NCBI GenBank assembly: GCA_019309815.1
Contig: JAFDFO010000085.1
Location: 1 to 8,363, forward strand
Source of the DNA: Deltaproteobacteria bacterium
GTDB lineage: Bacteria > Desulfobacterota > Desulfobacteria > Desulfobacterales > C00003060
Length of the DNA stretch: 8,363 nt
Reading direction: 5' to 3'
A model generated the notes under the pieces. That model saw only the letters and a list, made by a program, of their open reading frames with translations. It was not told the origin of the DNA and did not search any database. This document shows, in pieces, positions 1 to 5,202 of the stretch; the first letter of the stretch is position 1; every line of letters begins with the position of its first letter. Both the position numbers and the translations under genes were made by a program.

Positions 1-49
1 GTACTAGGGTTTTAGTTTTGTCTTATTCCTATAAGAAGGGAAAGAGGAA

Positions 50-1399
50 GTGTCAGTAGGCAACAAGGATGACAAGGATAGGTGTGAGTCATCGGCTAAT
101 TGCGTTATGAAAGAAGGGTTACCCCAAATAAAAAGAGCTAAAACACGATATTTGTCCACTACACTTTTCGCCGTTGTGGGGGTACTGGTGTCAACATATG
201 TGGCCACTGCTGACATGTACACAGATTCAGCCCACGGCGACAACTCGGAGGGGGTGAATCGTACAGGCACAGCGTACGACACGGGAGACTGTGCCCACTG
301 CCATGAGACCTTTAACGACTCTATTTGTGGTCAGTATAACTTCATGCTATTTTTTGATGAGATTGTAAACCCATGTCAGGTGGGCTGCATGACTTGTCAC
401 AGTTATTTTGGAACATGGCAGCCAACCGTGAACTACCCCTACGCCAAGAATTTCGGTGGTGCATCCGGTACATGGTATGGAGACATATATACGCAGTTTT
501 GCAGCATTAATTCACTGCCCGCCGTTTGCGGTTCAAGGCATCATCTGGGGCAAATTTGGTTGGTTATTAAAGATAATGCCTATAACTGGGGGTTTAATGA
601 CGATCCCCATCCCTGCGTGGCGTGCCACAACCCCCATGCTGACCAACAAAATCATCCTGTTGCCATTGATGGGGAAGGCAAGCTCAATACTGCCATCAGA
701 CGCCCATCTCATTATAAGAGCACAGATCCTTTAGATATGCTGTGGGGAGATGATGCGAATGAACGGATGAGTTACTATGCCAGTCAATTTGACGATGGGG
801 TCTATCAGGCCCCATATTACACTACCGGCGCGACGTTTGAGCCTGCAAATAATAGCACTTCTGATGGTTCCAATCTCCCCGACTACGTGACCTTCTGCAT
901 GGATTGCCACCAGCATGAACAAACTGACCCTGATAGAGGAGGTGCAACGGTGCAGGCCATAGTGTGGGATTACTCCCACGGTGATTACCCGGATATACAC
1001 GGTGCAGCCCGTGCTAATACTTTAGATGCTGAGGATGTGGGCTGTATGGCTACAGAAGGATCCCTCAGGCTCCCATATGTCGACTCCCCAAACTCGAATT
1101 ACATCCTTTCCTGCCTGGACTGTCATGAGCCCCACGGGAACTATAAGAGGCTTCATCTCATCAGGCTAAGGATTAACGGCGAGGATGTCGGTCCTGATAA
1201 TCCGATGTGTGACGAAACGACTAACGGCCACGAAAAAGTTTGCGCAAGATGCCACAATTTGAGCCACGGATCTACGGGCTGTCAGGCTTGCCATGGAAAT
1301 GGAATTTCCGACCCATTTCATGGATCTACGTTCGAGTGTTCGTCTGGAGTTGGGGACTGCGTTGCTGGCCAACCGGACACCTGCCCGCCCAGTTTTTAA
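50..1399 (+). CDS. Secreted seven-heme c-type cytochrome
   Basis: Multiheme c-type cytochrome, probably exported across the inner membrane and used for electron transfer in the periplasm or at the cell surface. Seven CxxCH heme sites are visible at residues 81-85 (CAHCH), 113-117 (CMTCH), 189-193 (CVACH), 283-287 (CMDCH), 355-359 (CLDCH), 398-402 (CARCH) and 411-415 (CQACH). A basic stretch followed by a hydrophobic segment (about 34-53, ending ATADM) looks like a signal peptide or anchor. The GVNRTGT...GDCAHCHETF region before heme 1 resembles multiheme cytochromes I associate with Desulfobacterota. GTG at 50 is chosen because purine-rich AGAAGGG lies 9 nt upstream; ATG at 107 lacks a Shine-Dalgarno sequence but would give a more normal signal peptide. 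Heme spacing is uneven, with a stretch of about 90 residues free of hemes between hemes 3 and 4. The exact family and redox partner are not known. Confidence 0.9.
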   Translation: MSVGNKDDKDRCESSANCVMKEGLPQIKRAKTRYLSTTLFAVVGVLVSTYVATADMYTDSAHGDNSEGVNRTGTAYDTGDCAHCHETFNDSICGQYNFMLFFDEIVNPCQVGCMTCHSYFGTWQPTVNYPYAKNFGGASGTWYGDIYTQFCSINSLPAVCGSRHHLGQIWLVIKDNAYNWGFNDDPHPCVACHNPHADQQNHPVAIDGEGKLNTAIRRPSHYKSTDPLDMLWGDDANERMSYYASQFDDGVYQAPYYTTGATFEPANNSTSDGSNLPDYVTFCMDCHQHEQTDPDRGGATVQAIVWDYSHGDYPDIHGAARANTLDAEDVGCMATEGSLRLPYVDSPNSNYILSCLDCHEPHGNYKRLHLIRLRINGEDVGPDNPMCDETTNGHEKVCARCHNLSHGSTGCQACHGNGISDPFHGSTFECSSGVGDCVAGQPDTCPPSF

Positions 1400-1822
1400 G
1401 GGATTGTGGACTTTAGAAAGTTCTGCAATAGTCGCGAATTAGGCCAAGTTTATGATAATGCCATATTATCTCTACCCTCTTGACTCCTGAACTCTCTACG
1501 ATAAGGGTTTCATATCTTTAACTGCGACCTTGCTGCAGGCCAAACGACTCTCACTGCATGATTACAAGAAACTATGGGTAGTTCTTGAGGGCGCCAATCC
1601 GTCAAGATAATTGTCGACCTTGGCCTGGGCCGCCAGATTCTGCGTATTGACGATTTGAAGACCTATCCTTTATCTAAAGGTTTTAACAAAGCGAGACATT
1701 ATCGACAGGCGTCTTGTACGACACTCGAAGCCATACTTAAGGCATTATACGGATCAATATAAACAATGTTATGCCCCGTCTCATTGAACCAATAAAGGAA
1801 TCTTATTTTGAAAGGAAGAAAA
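1400..1822. other. Long intergenic stretch without an intact gene
   Basis: About 420 bp between the cytochrome and the cupin gene. I see no intact gene, no RNA gene and no convincing terminator or promoter. The only structure is a pair of short overlapping open frames, described separately as a possible decayed gene. Confidence 0.6.
1491..1762 (+). pseudogene. Possible decayed gene fragment, unidentified
   Basis: Two short open frames overlap in different phases. The first is 39 codons (1491-1610, containing LLQAKRLSLHDYKKLWVVLE). The second runs from 1589 to 1762 (containing VDLGLGRQILRIDDLKTYP) and ends at TAA. Both have protein-like composition and neither has a good start or ribosome binding site. 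Together they would fit one gene with a frameshift near 1590-1610 and a missing 5' part. I do not recognise a family. Chance open frames of this size are also possible, so this is a weak call. Confidence 0.22.
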
Positions 1823-2140
1823 ATGACTTCTGAACCGAAAGTAAGTTCATTAACTGATTTAGTGAACTATCAAGATGAATCTGTTGTAAGTAAAACTTTA
1901 ATCAAAAAGAAGACAGGTACTGTAACATTATTTGCTTTTGATCAAGGGCAGGGATTAAGTGAACATACCGCACCATTTGATGCTTTGGTTTGTGTGTTGG
2001 ATGGTGAAGTAGAAATTATGATTTCAGGAAACCCGTATGTTTTGAAAATGGGTGAAATGATTATATTGCCAGTTAATGAACCTCATTCTCTGAAAGCTAT
2101 TAAGAAATTCAAAATGATGCTTACCATGATCAGATCATAA
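1823..2140 (+). CDS. Small cupin-domain protein
   Basis: Single-domain cytoplasmic cupin of 105 residues. The beta-barrel core is visible from about residue 30 onward: GLSEHTAPFDALVCVLDGEVEI is a degenerate cupin motif 1 that keeps only one of its usual histidines, and GEMIILPVNEPHSL is motif 2 with its histidine. Metal or small-molecule binding is possible but the substrate cannot be read from the sequence. The ATG at 1823 is preferred because AGGAAG ends 4 nt before it. An in-frame TTG at 1808 would add five residues and has a weaker AAAGGA upstream. The gene lies 47 bp before the rubredoxin relic on the same strand and could share its transcript. It is visibly richer in A+T than the cytochrome gene. 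Confidence 0.85.
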   Translation: MTSEPKVSSLTDLVNYQDESVVSKTLIKKKTGTVTLFAFDQGQGLSEHTAPFDALVCVLDGEVEIMISGNPYVLKMGEMIILPVNEPHSLKAIKKFKMMLTMIRS

Positions 2141-2187
2141 TCTCACTACTGTTGAATGCAATTTAAGATCAATTAGGAGGTAGCAAA

Positions 2188-2268
2188 ATGATTAAGTATG
2201 TTTGTAACGTATGCGGTTATGTTTATGACCCTGAAAAAGGCCATCAAGACGCGGGAATAGAACCCTGA
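2188..2268 (+). pseudogene. Truncated rubredoxin (N-terminal half only)
   Basis: Starts like a typical rubredoxin: MIKYVCNVCGYVYDPEKG, with the first iron-binding CxxCG loop at C6/C9, behind a perfect AGGAGGT ribosome binding site at 2176-2182. Rubredoxins are about 52-54 residues long with a second CxxCG near residue 39-42. Here the frame stops at TGA after 26 residues (...AGIEP). The next codons read ACA AGA CCG TAA, so with TGA restored to GGA the family's usual GIEPGT would continue for only a few residues before similarity ends. The second CxxCG is not found in any frame downstream. The product, if made, could not form the FeS4 site. I read this as a gene broken by both a nonsense change and loss of its 3' half next to the inserted elements. 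Confidence 0.85.
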
Positions 2269-2287
2269 ACAAGACCGTAAAGGGGGG

Positions 2288-2461
2288 ACGTTGTTGACCG
2301 GTTAGCTCCCCGCGCACGAAGTGCTGCCGCAAGGCAGAACCCCCGCCCTTCAGGGCGGGAAGGCTTCACTATGTTGAAATACCTCTTCCTGACTTCCGAG
2401 AATACTCAGCTCAGTGTCGGCTCCCAACCGCATGTGACTTATTCAACATAGTCAACAACGT
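2288..2461. repeat. Split 20-bp inverted repeat, MITE-like element
   Basis: The right arm 2442-2461 (TTCAACATAGTCAACAACGT) is the exact reverse complement of 2288-2298 joined to 2370-2378, once the intervening 71 bp (2299-2369) are removed. The restored element would be 103 bp with perfect 20-bp ends around 63 bp of non-coding sequence. This looks like a miniature transposable element or a large cruciform that was later interrupted. No target duplication is obvious outside the arms. Confidence 0.7.
2299..2369 (+). mobile_element. IS200/IS605-like end relic, three hairpins
   Basis: This 71-bp insert holds three consecutive stem-loops: GCAC-GAA-GTGC (2314-2324), CTGCC-GCAA-GGCAG (2324-2337) and CCCGCCC-TTCA-GGGCGGG (2342-2359). 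It ends GGAAGGCTTCAC. A G/C-rich subterminal hairpin with a CTTCAGG-type loop followed by GGCTTCAC is what I know from right ends of IS200/IS605 (TnpB-type) elements. Insertion directly after TTGAC without target duplication also fits that family, which inserts 3' of a short fixed sequence. Boundaries are ambiguous by 2 nt (AC repeated at both edges). No transposase or TnpB reading frame is present, so it is a remnant or a non-autonomous derivative. Confidence 0.55.
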
Positions 2462-2466
2462 GCCTA

Positions 2467-2532
2467 ATGTTCCCTTATCTTCAACAAAACCGTCGAATGG
2501 CCGAGTTGTTGATGCTGGCAAGAGAACTTTAG
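2467..2532 (+). pseudogene. Orphan 3' gene fragment, unidentified
   Basis: A 21-codon open frame (MFPYLQQNRRMAELLMLAREL) ends at TAG, just after the right arm of the inverted repeat. It has no ribosome binding site, and its in-frame 5' extension is blocked by a TAG inside the repeat arm. The helix-like composition suggests the C-terminus of a gene whose front part was removed. I cannot name the family, and chance is a real alternative. Confidence 0.2.
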
Positions 2533-2589
2533 TCTATGGCTGCATAATTAGCCGCAACAAGTGGAGTAAACGAACCGAGGAGGTCAAGC

Positions 2590-3243
2590 ATGGCTGGAGA
2601 TCCAAGAGGCGCCATTTTGCAACGAGACAAAAAGACGTATGCCATTGTTCCAAGGACCCCGGTGGGTCTGGTTAAGCCCGAGGAATTGGAAAGAATCGTC
2701 AATGTTGTCCGGAAATACGAGATACCCATAATCAAGATTACTTCCGGGCAACGTTTTGCTTTGGTTGGCATGAAGAAGGAAGATGTGAATAACGTCTGGC
2801 AAGAGCTGGGTATGGATATTGGGAAAGCTACCGAGCTTTGTGTCCACTATGTCCAGGCATGTCCTGGGACGGCTGTATGCAAATACGGAGTTCAGGATTC
2901 TTTAGGACTTGGCATGGAGATAGAAGAGTTTTTTTCGGAGATGGATCTTCCCGCCAAAGTAAAAATAGGAGTTTCAGGCTGTCCCTTCTGTTGTGCAGAG
3001 AGCTTTGTCCGAGATATTGGTGTGCTTGGCAAGAAAAACGGTTGGACATTCATAGTCGGGGGGAGTTCTGCGCGACATCCACGAATAGGGGATGTGATGG
3101 CCAAGAATTTGTCCAAAGACGAGATTATTGATCTGACAAAAAGAAGTTTAGAGTACTATGGGGACAAAGCCAAGAAACGAGAGCGGATGGCGAGGTTTGT
3201 TGATAGAATTGGAATTGAGAACGTGAAGGATGCTATCCTTTAA
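2590..3243 (+). CDS. Low-molecular-weight assimilatory-type sulfite reductase
   Basis: A 217-residue cytoplasmic siroheme/[4Fe-4S] enzyme expected to reduce sulfite to sulfide with six electrons. The cluster- and siroheme-binding pattern is complete: C91-x5-C97 (ACPGTAVC) and C131-x3-C135 (GCPFCCAES). Length and layout match the small single-subunit sulfite reductase of Desulfovibrio (about 218 residues) and not the much larger DsrAB or CysI proteins. An N-terminal ferredoxin-like half (residues 15-75, ...IPIIKITSGQRFALVGM) precedes the metal-binding half. ATG at 2590 follows a strong GAGGAGGT at 2577-2584. An extra cysteine sits inside the second motif (C134, giving FCC). The physiological role of this small enzyme is not settled even in model species. 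A nitrite-reducing side activity is possible. Confidence 0.9.
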   Translation: MAGDPRGAILQRDKKTYAIVPRTPVGLVKPEELERIVNVVRKYEIPIIKITSGQRFALVGMKKEDVNNVWQELGMDIGKATELCVHYVQACPGTAVCKYGVQDSLGLGMEIEEFFSEMDLPAKVKIGVSGCPFCCAESFVRDIGVLGKKNGWTFIVGGSSARHPRIGDVMAKNLSKDEIIDLTKRSLEYYGDKAKKRERMARFVDRIGIENVKDAIL

Positions 3244-3336
3244 ATCTTGTGATTCCATCACGACATAGGGCTGAAGACTTCTACAATCAACCCCGGATTC
3301 TGGTCATCCTTAAGAAGTTATAATAAAGGTCTGCTG

Positions 3337-3663
3337 CTAGGCTTCATCCAAATCCAGAAGGCGTGCATTCAATAGCTTTTTGGCAATTTTGTAAATGTCC
3401 TTCTTGTCGCCCTCTTTTCTGATTCCTGTCGCCAGAACGTAAACGATCACACTCTGTTTGTCAGTTTTGTAGATGATCCTATATCTTCCCGTGGCATGTG
3501 TTGAGCGGAATCCAGATAGGTCCTTAACCAGTTTCTTGCCCTGTTTGTCGGGTTCGTCAGAAAGCTTCTGAATGCGATCCAAAATCGTACGCTGGATTTC
3601 CTTGTTACGAATTCTCTTAATCAGTGCAAAGCAAGTATCGGTGACGAGAATCCTGTATTTCAA
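3337..3663 (-). CDS. RelE/ParE-family toxin
   Basis: Type II toxin of 108 residues. The C-terminal half shows the RelE-fold signature: a conserved LSGFRSTHATGRYRIIYK strand pair, a hydrophobic strand VIVYVLATG, then IRKEGDKKDIYKIAKKLL. RelE-like members cut mRNA in the ribosome, while ParE-like members poison gyrase; the sequence alone does not decide between them. The start is TTG, overlapping the antitoxin stop codon by 4 nt (TTGA), which implies translational coupling and low toxin output relative to antitoxin. It lies directly downstream of the antitoxin gene, the usual phd/yefM order. The reading frame appears intact. Confidence 0.88.
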   Translation of the reverse strand: MKYRILVTDTCFALIKRIRNKEIQRTILDRIQKLSDEPDKQGKKLVKDLSGFRSTHATGRYRIIYKTDKQSVIVYVLATGIRKEGDKKDIYKIAKKLLNARLLDLDEA

Positions 3664-3923
3664 AGCCCAAGCCTTTCATATGCTTCCTGTAATGAATGAG
3701 TCCTACCGGCCTTGACGTCCTCTATGCCCTTCTTTAGTTGTCTCATAAGCGCGGCATCGGACAGGATTTCTAAGGTCTCAAGCAAGCCCTCGTATAATTC
3801 CCAGCTCATCACCGCCAGCACTTCCTTGTTTTTTCTTGTCACGGCGAGAATCTCATGCTTAGCGGCCTCATCGGGCAGTCTCATGAATCTGTTCCTTGCT
3901 TCAGTTATGGTTATCTTTTTCAT
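3660..3923 (-). CDS. Phd/YefM-family antitoxin
   Basis: An 87-residue antitoxin and autoregulator. The N-terminal part (MKKITITEARNRFMRLPDEA ... ILAVTRKNKEVLAVMSWELYEGLLETLEIL, residues 1-55) matches the Phd/YefM DNA-binding fold. The charged tail (about 56-87, LMRQLKKGIEDVKAGRTHSLQEAYERLGL) would be the disordered segment that wraps and blocks the toxin. ATG at 3923 is preceded by a run of G about 8 nt upstream. The gene is followed with a 4-nt overlap by the toxin. Palindromes in its own promoter suggest repression by the antitoxin-toxin complex. Confidence 0.88.
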   Translation of the reverse strand: MKKITITEARNRFMRLPDEAAKHEILAVTRKNKEVLAVMSWELYEGLLETLEILSDAALMRQLKKGIEDVKAGRTHSLQEAYERLGL

Positions 3924-3943
3924 CTGTATGCCCCCCGTTCAAG

Positions 3944-3973
3944 TGTACATATTAACGTACGCCAACATGTACA
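3944..3973. promoter_or_regulatory. Three-box operator of the toxin-antitoxin operon
   Basis: Two TGTACA palindromes (3944-3949 and 3968-3973) flank a third, weaker palindrome CGTACG (3956-3961). Centres lie at 3946.5, 3958.5 and 3970.5, exactly 12 bp apart. TGTACA is the known core of the E. coli yefM-yoeB operator, where neighbouring boxes are recognised by YefM. The boxes overlap the predicted promoter, as expected for autorepression. Confidence 0.7.
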
Positions 3974-3982
3974 TCTTGTCAA
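3954..3982 (-). promoter_or_regulatory. Predicted promoter of the antitoxin-toxin operon
   Basis: On the - strand a perfect -35 TTGACA (3982-3977) is followed after 17 nt by TACGTT (3959-3954), a weak -10 with 3 of 6 consensus bases. The -10 lies on the central operator palindrome. It is about 30 bp upstream of the antitoxin ATG. Confidence 0.5.
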
Positions 3983-4102
3983 CTGCATTGTCCAAAGCAC
4001 TGCGAATGGTTGGGATGGCGTGCCGAGCACGCAAAGCTTGGGCTGAATGGAAGAATACCGCAGACGGCACCACGGGGAGAAGACCATTTAGGCATGGAAA
4101 GA

Positions 4103-4507
4103 TTATTTCATGAGGGTGTCATGTGCTTTTTGGATGGCGACGAATTTCTTGTGGGCAAGCTCTTGAAACTCCTTGCCCAGGTGTTGGACCTTGTCGGGGT
4201 GGTATTGTGCAGCAAGTTTCTTGTAGGCTGCCCTGATCTCTTCCTTGGACGCACCCGGTTGAACGCCCAGTATGTGGTACGGATCGCTTTCAGCGGCTTC
4301 CTCAGGGGGCGTTGTCTGCTCCCGACTGGATGATGAAGACCCAGTACTCCTTGCCTGATATGCTTTTTTTAACCTGGATGCCCACCAAAAAGCGAGGCCG
4401 AGGACGGCGAAGTCATCTATCCACCCGGGGCCTACTATGAAATCAGGGACCAGATCATAGGGATTAATGAAGTATATCAAAGCGATGAGATAGGGCAGGT
4501 ACTTCAT
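4103..4507 (-). CDS. DUF1232 (YkvA-like) and DnaJ-domain membrane protein
   Basis: Two-part protein of 134 residues. The N-terminal part (about 3-45, YFINPYDLVPDFIVGPGWIDDFAVLGLAFWW) has the NPxDLVPD...GxxDD signature of DUF1232/YkvA-like membrane proteins and hydrophobic segments. A Ser/Thr/Glu-rich linker (54-74) leads to a J domain (75-134, DPYHILGV ... YHPDKV) with the HPD tripeptide at 103-105 that stimulates DnaK/Hsp70. A membrane-tethered co-chaperone is the likely role; the client is unknown. ATG at 4507 is chosen because AGGTGG lies 8 nt upstream. GTG codons at 4513 and 4519 are in frame, but the latter overlaps the Shine-Dalgarno sequence. It is divergent from the fmdB-like gene. 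Confidence 0.85.
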   Translation of the reverse strand: MKYLPYLIALIYFINPYDLVPDFIVGPGWIDDFAVLGLAFWWASRLKKAYQARSTGSSSSSREQTTPPEEAAESDPYHILGVQPGASKEEIRAAYKKLAAQYHPDKVQHLGKEFQELAHKKFVAIQKAHDTLMK

Positions 4508-4520
4508 GATCACATCCACC

Positions 4521-4537
4521 TGGTTTTCACAAAACCA
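4521..4537. promoter_or_regulatory. Perfect 7-bp hairpin upstream of the DnaJ-domain gene
   Basis: TGGTTTT-CAC-AAAACCA is a perfect palindrome adjoining the ribosome binding site of the leftward DnaJ-domain gene, inside the 143-bp divergent gap 4508-4650. It could be an operator or a 5'-UTR hairpin. No function is proven, and I see no clear promoter in this gap. Confidence 0.35.
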
Positions 4538-4650
4538 ACAAAAAGGGTTGCAATACCCCGAAGAATGATTAATGTCTCTTGTAGAGCCGATGTAGCCTTA
4601 ATCTTGAGTTTTGAAACCACTTGTAAGGACTCGGCATAGGGAGTTACACC

Positions 4651-4860
4651 ATGCCTCTGTATGAATTTCGGTGTCCTAAGTGTGGACTCGAATTCGAACA
4701 GATTGTTTTTTCAACTGACAAGGAACCGCCAAGGTGTGTCAGATGCGGAGCCTCCAAGCCCGAACGCCTGCTGTCCGTCTTTTCTTCAAGCAGCAGCTCG
4801 AAGGGTAACAAGGCTCCCGCACTTTCTTCGTGCGCTACGCCATCTAGAGGATTTTCATGA
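4651..4860 (+). CDS. FmdB-family zinc-ribbon protein
   Basis: A 69-residue small zinc-ribbon protein. It starts MPLYEFRCPKCGLEFEQI, the classic FmdB-type N-terminus, with two knuckles CPKCG (8-12) and CVRCG (29-33) that would hold one Zn ion. The Ser-rich tail (SVFSSSSSSKG...SSCATPSRGFS) is typical of family members in this group of bacteria. FmdB was proposed as a regulator linked to formamidase/amidase genes, but most relatives have no proven role. An AGGGAG ribosome binding site lies 7 nt upstream of ATG at 4651. The stop overlaps the start of a small membrane protein (ATGA), so the two are probably translated together. Confidence 0.88.
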   Translation: MPLYEFRCPKCGLEFEQIVFSTDKEPPRCVRCGASKPERLLSVFSSSSSSKGNKAPALSSCATPSRGFS

Positions 4861-4988
4861 GCGTAGGTCATCACAGCCGGCGGCTGTGGGGAAAGAATAT
4901 GTCCAGTATATGGATCATCGTAGGCTTTTTTGTTGTCTGGCTCTTGCTCCAGCTTTACATCCTTCCAAAGCTCGGCATCTCCACCTGA
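4857..4988 (+). CDS. Small single-pass membrane protein coupled to fmdB-like gene
   Basis: A 43-residue open frame that starts inside the fmdB-like stop codon (ATGA) and ends at TGA. The first 14 residues are basic (HHSRRLWGKN), followed by a strong transmembrane helix (about 18-34, IWIIVGFFVVWLLLQLY) and a short tail ILPKLGIST. A second start, ATG at 4899, has GGGGA about 6 nt upstream and would give a 29-residue protein that still contains the whole helix. The composition, the stop-start overlap and the small size support a real gene that standard length cut-offs would miss. The function is unknown; a structural partner of the zinc-ribbon protein is a guess. Confidence 0.65.
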   Translation: MSVGHHSRRLWGKNMSSIWIIVGFFVVWLLLQLYILPKLGIST

Positions 4989-5049
4989 ATGAGAAATGCT
5001 TGCCAGGTTGGTGAGCAGGTTCACAAGGTTGAGAAAAAAGAGGCATCCA

Positions 5050-5187
5050 CTGAAAGCTCAAAGCTGAAAGCTCCCCAGTGAAATAGGCTGCTCCCCAGAG
5101 GAATATGCTTCGCCCGCCTGCCACTGCGAGGCACGAGCGGGCAGGCACTCAACGGGGCAAGCAAAGCTGAAAGCTCAAAGCTGAAAG
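5050..5187. repeat. 21-bp direct repeats flanking a hairpin-rich spacer
   Basis: The same 21 bp occur at 5050-5070 and 5167-5187 without a mismatch. Each is itself built from AAAGCT units (CTGAAAGCTC AAAGCTGAAAG). The 96 bp between them contain CTCCCCAG twice (5071-5078 and 5091-5098) and a hairpin. This sits in the 214-bp convergent gap 4989-5202 between the small membrane protein and the TraB-like gene, where no coding sequence is evident. Confidence 0.75.
5113..5141. repeat. G/C-rich hairpin in the convergent gap
   Basis: CCCGC (5113-5117) pairs with GCGGG (5137-5141), and TGCC (5119-5122) pairs inside with GGCA (5130-5133). An alternative pairing GCCTGCC (5116-5122) with GGCAGGC (5140-5146) is also possible. 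It lies between convergent genes but has no T-run on either strand, so it is not a standard terminator. Confidence 0.45.
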
Positions 5188-5202
5188 GGCAGAAACGGCG
5201 TC

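Noticed and set aside
2266..2280. TGA in rubredoxin read as selenocysteine
   Set aside because: A second stop (TAA) follows only four codons later, the family has Gly at this place, and no rubredoxin sequence continues.
2281..2470. Group II intron or riboswitch in the hairpin-rich zone
   Set aside because: No domain V-like motif or intron boundary is visible, and the split-repeat geometry is better explained by nested mobile elements.
2460..2675. A 71-codon + strand frame running into the sulfite reductase gene
   Set aside because: It starts in the inverted-repeat arm, crosses the sulfite reductase ribosome binding site and overlaps its start in another phase; no family features.
3249..3261. 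GTGATTCCATCAC as a terminator after the sulfite reductase gene
   Set aside because: Only a 4-bp stem with no T-run; too weak to call.
3712..4113. A 133-codon + strand frame over the antitoxin gene
   Set aside because: It is antisense to a clear Phd/YefM antitoxin and crosses its promoter.
4644..5024. A 126-codon open frame on the - strand
   Set aside because: It lies opposite the fmdB-like gene and the coupled membrane protein, both of which have ribosome binding sites and recognisable protein features. The opposite frame has neither.
5113..5146. Rho-independent terminator between convergent genes
   Set aside because: The hairpin is GC-rich, but no T-run follows it on either strand.
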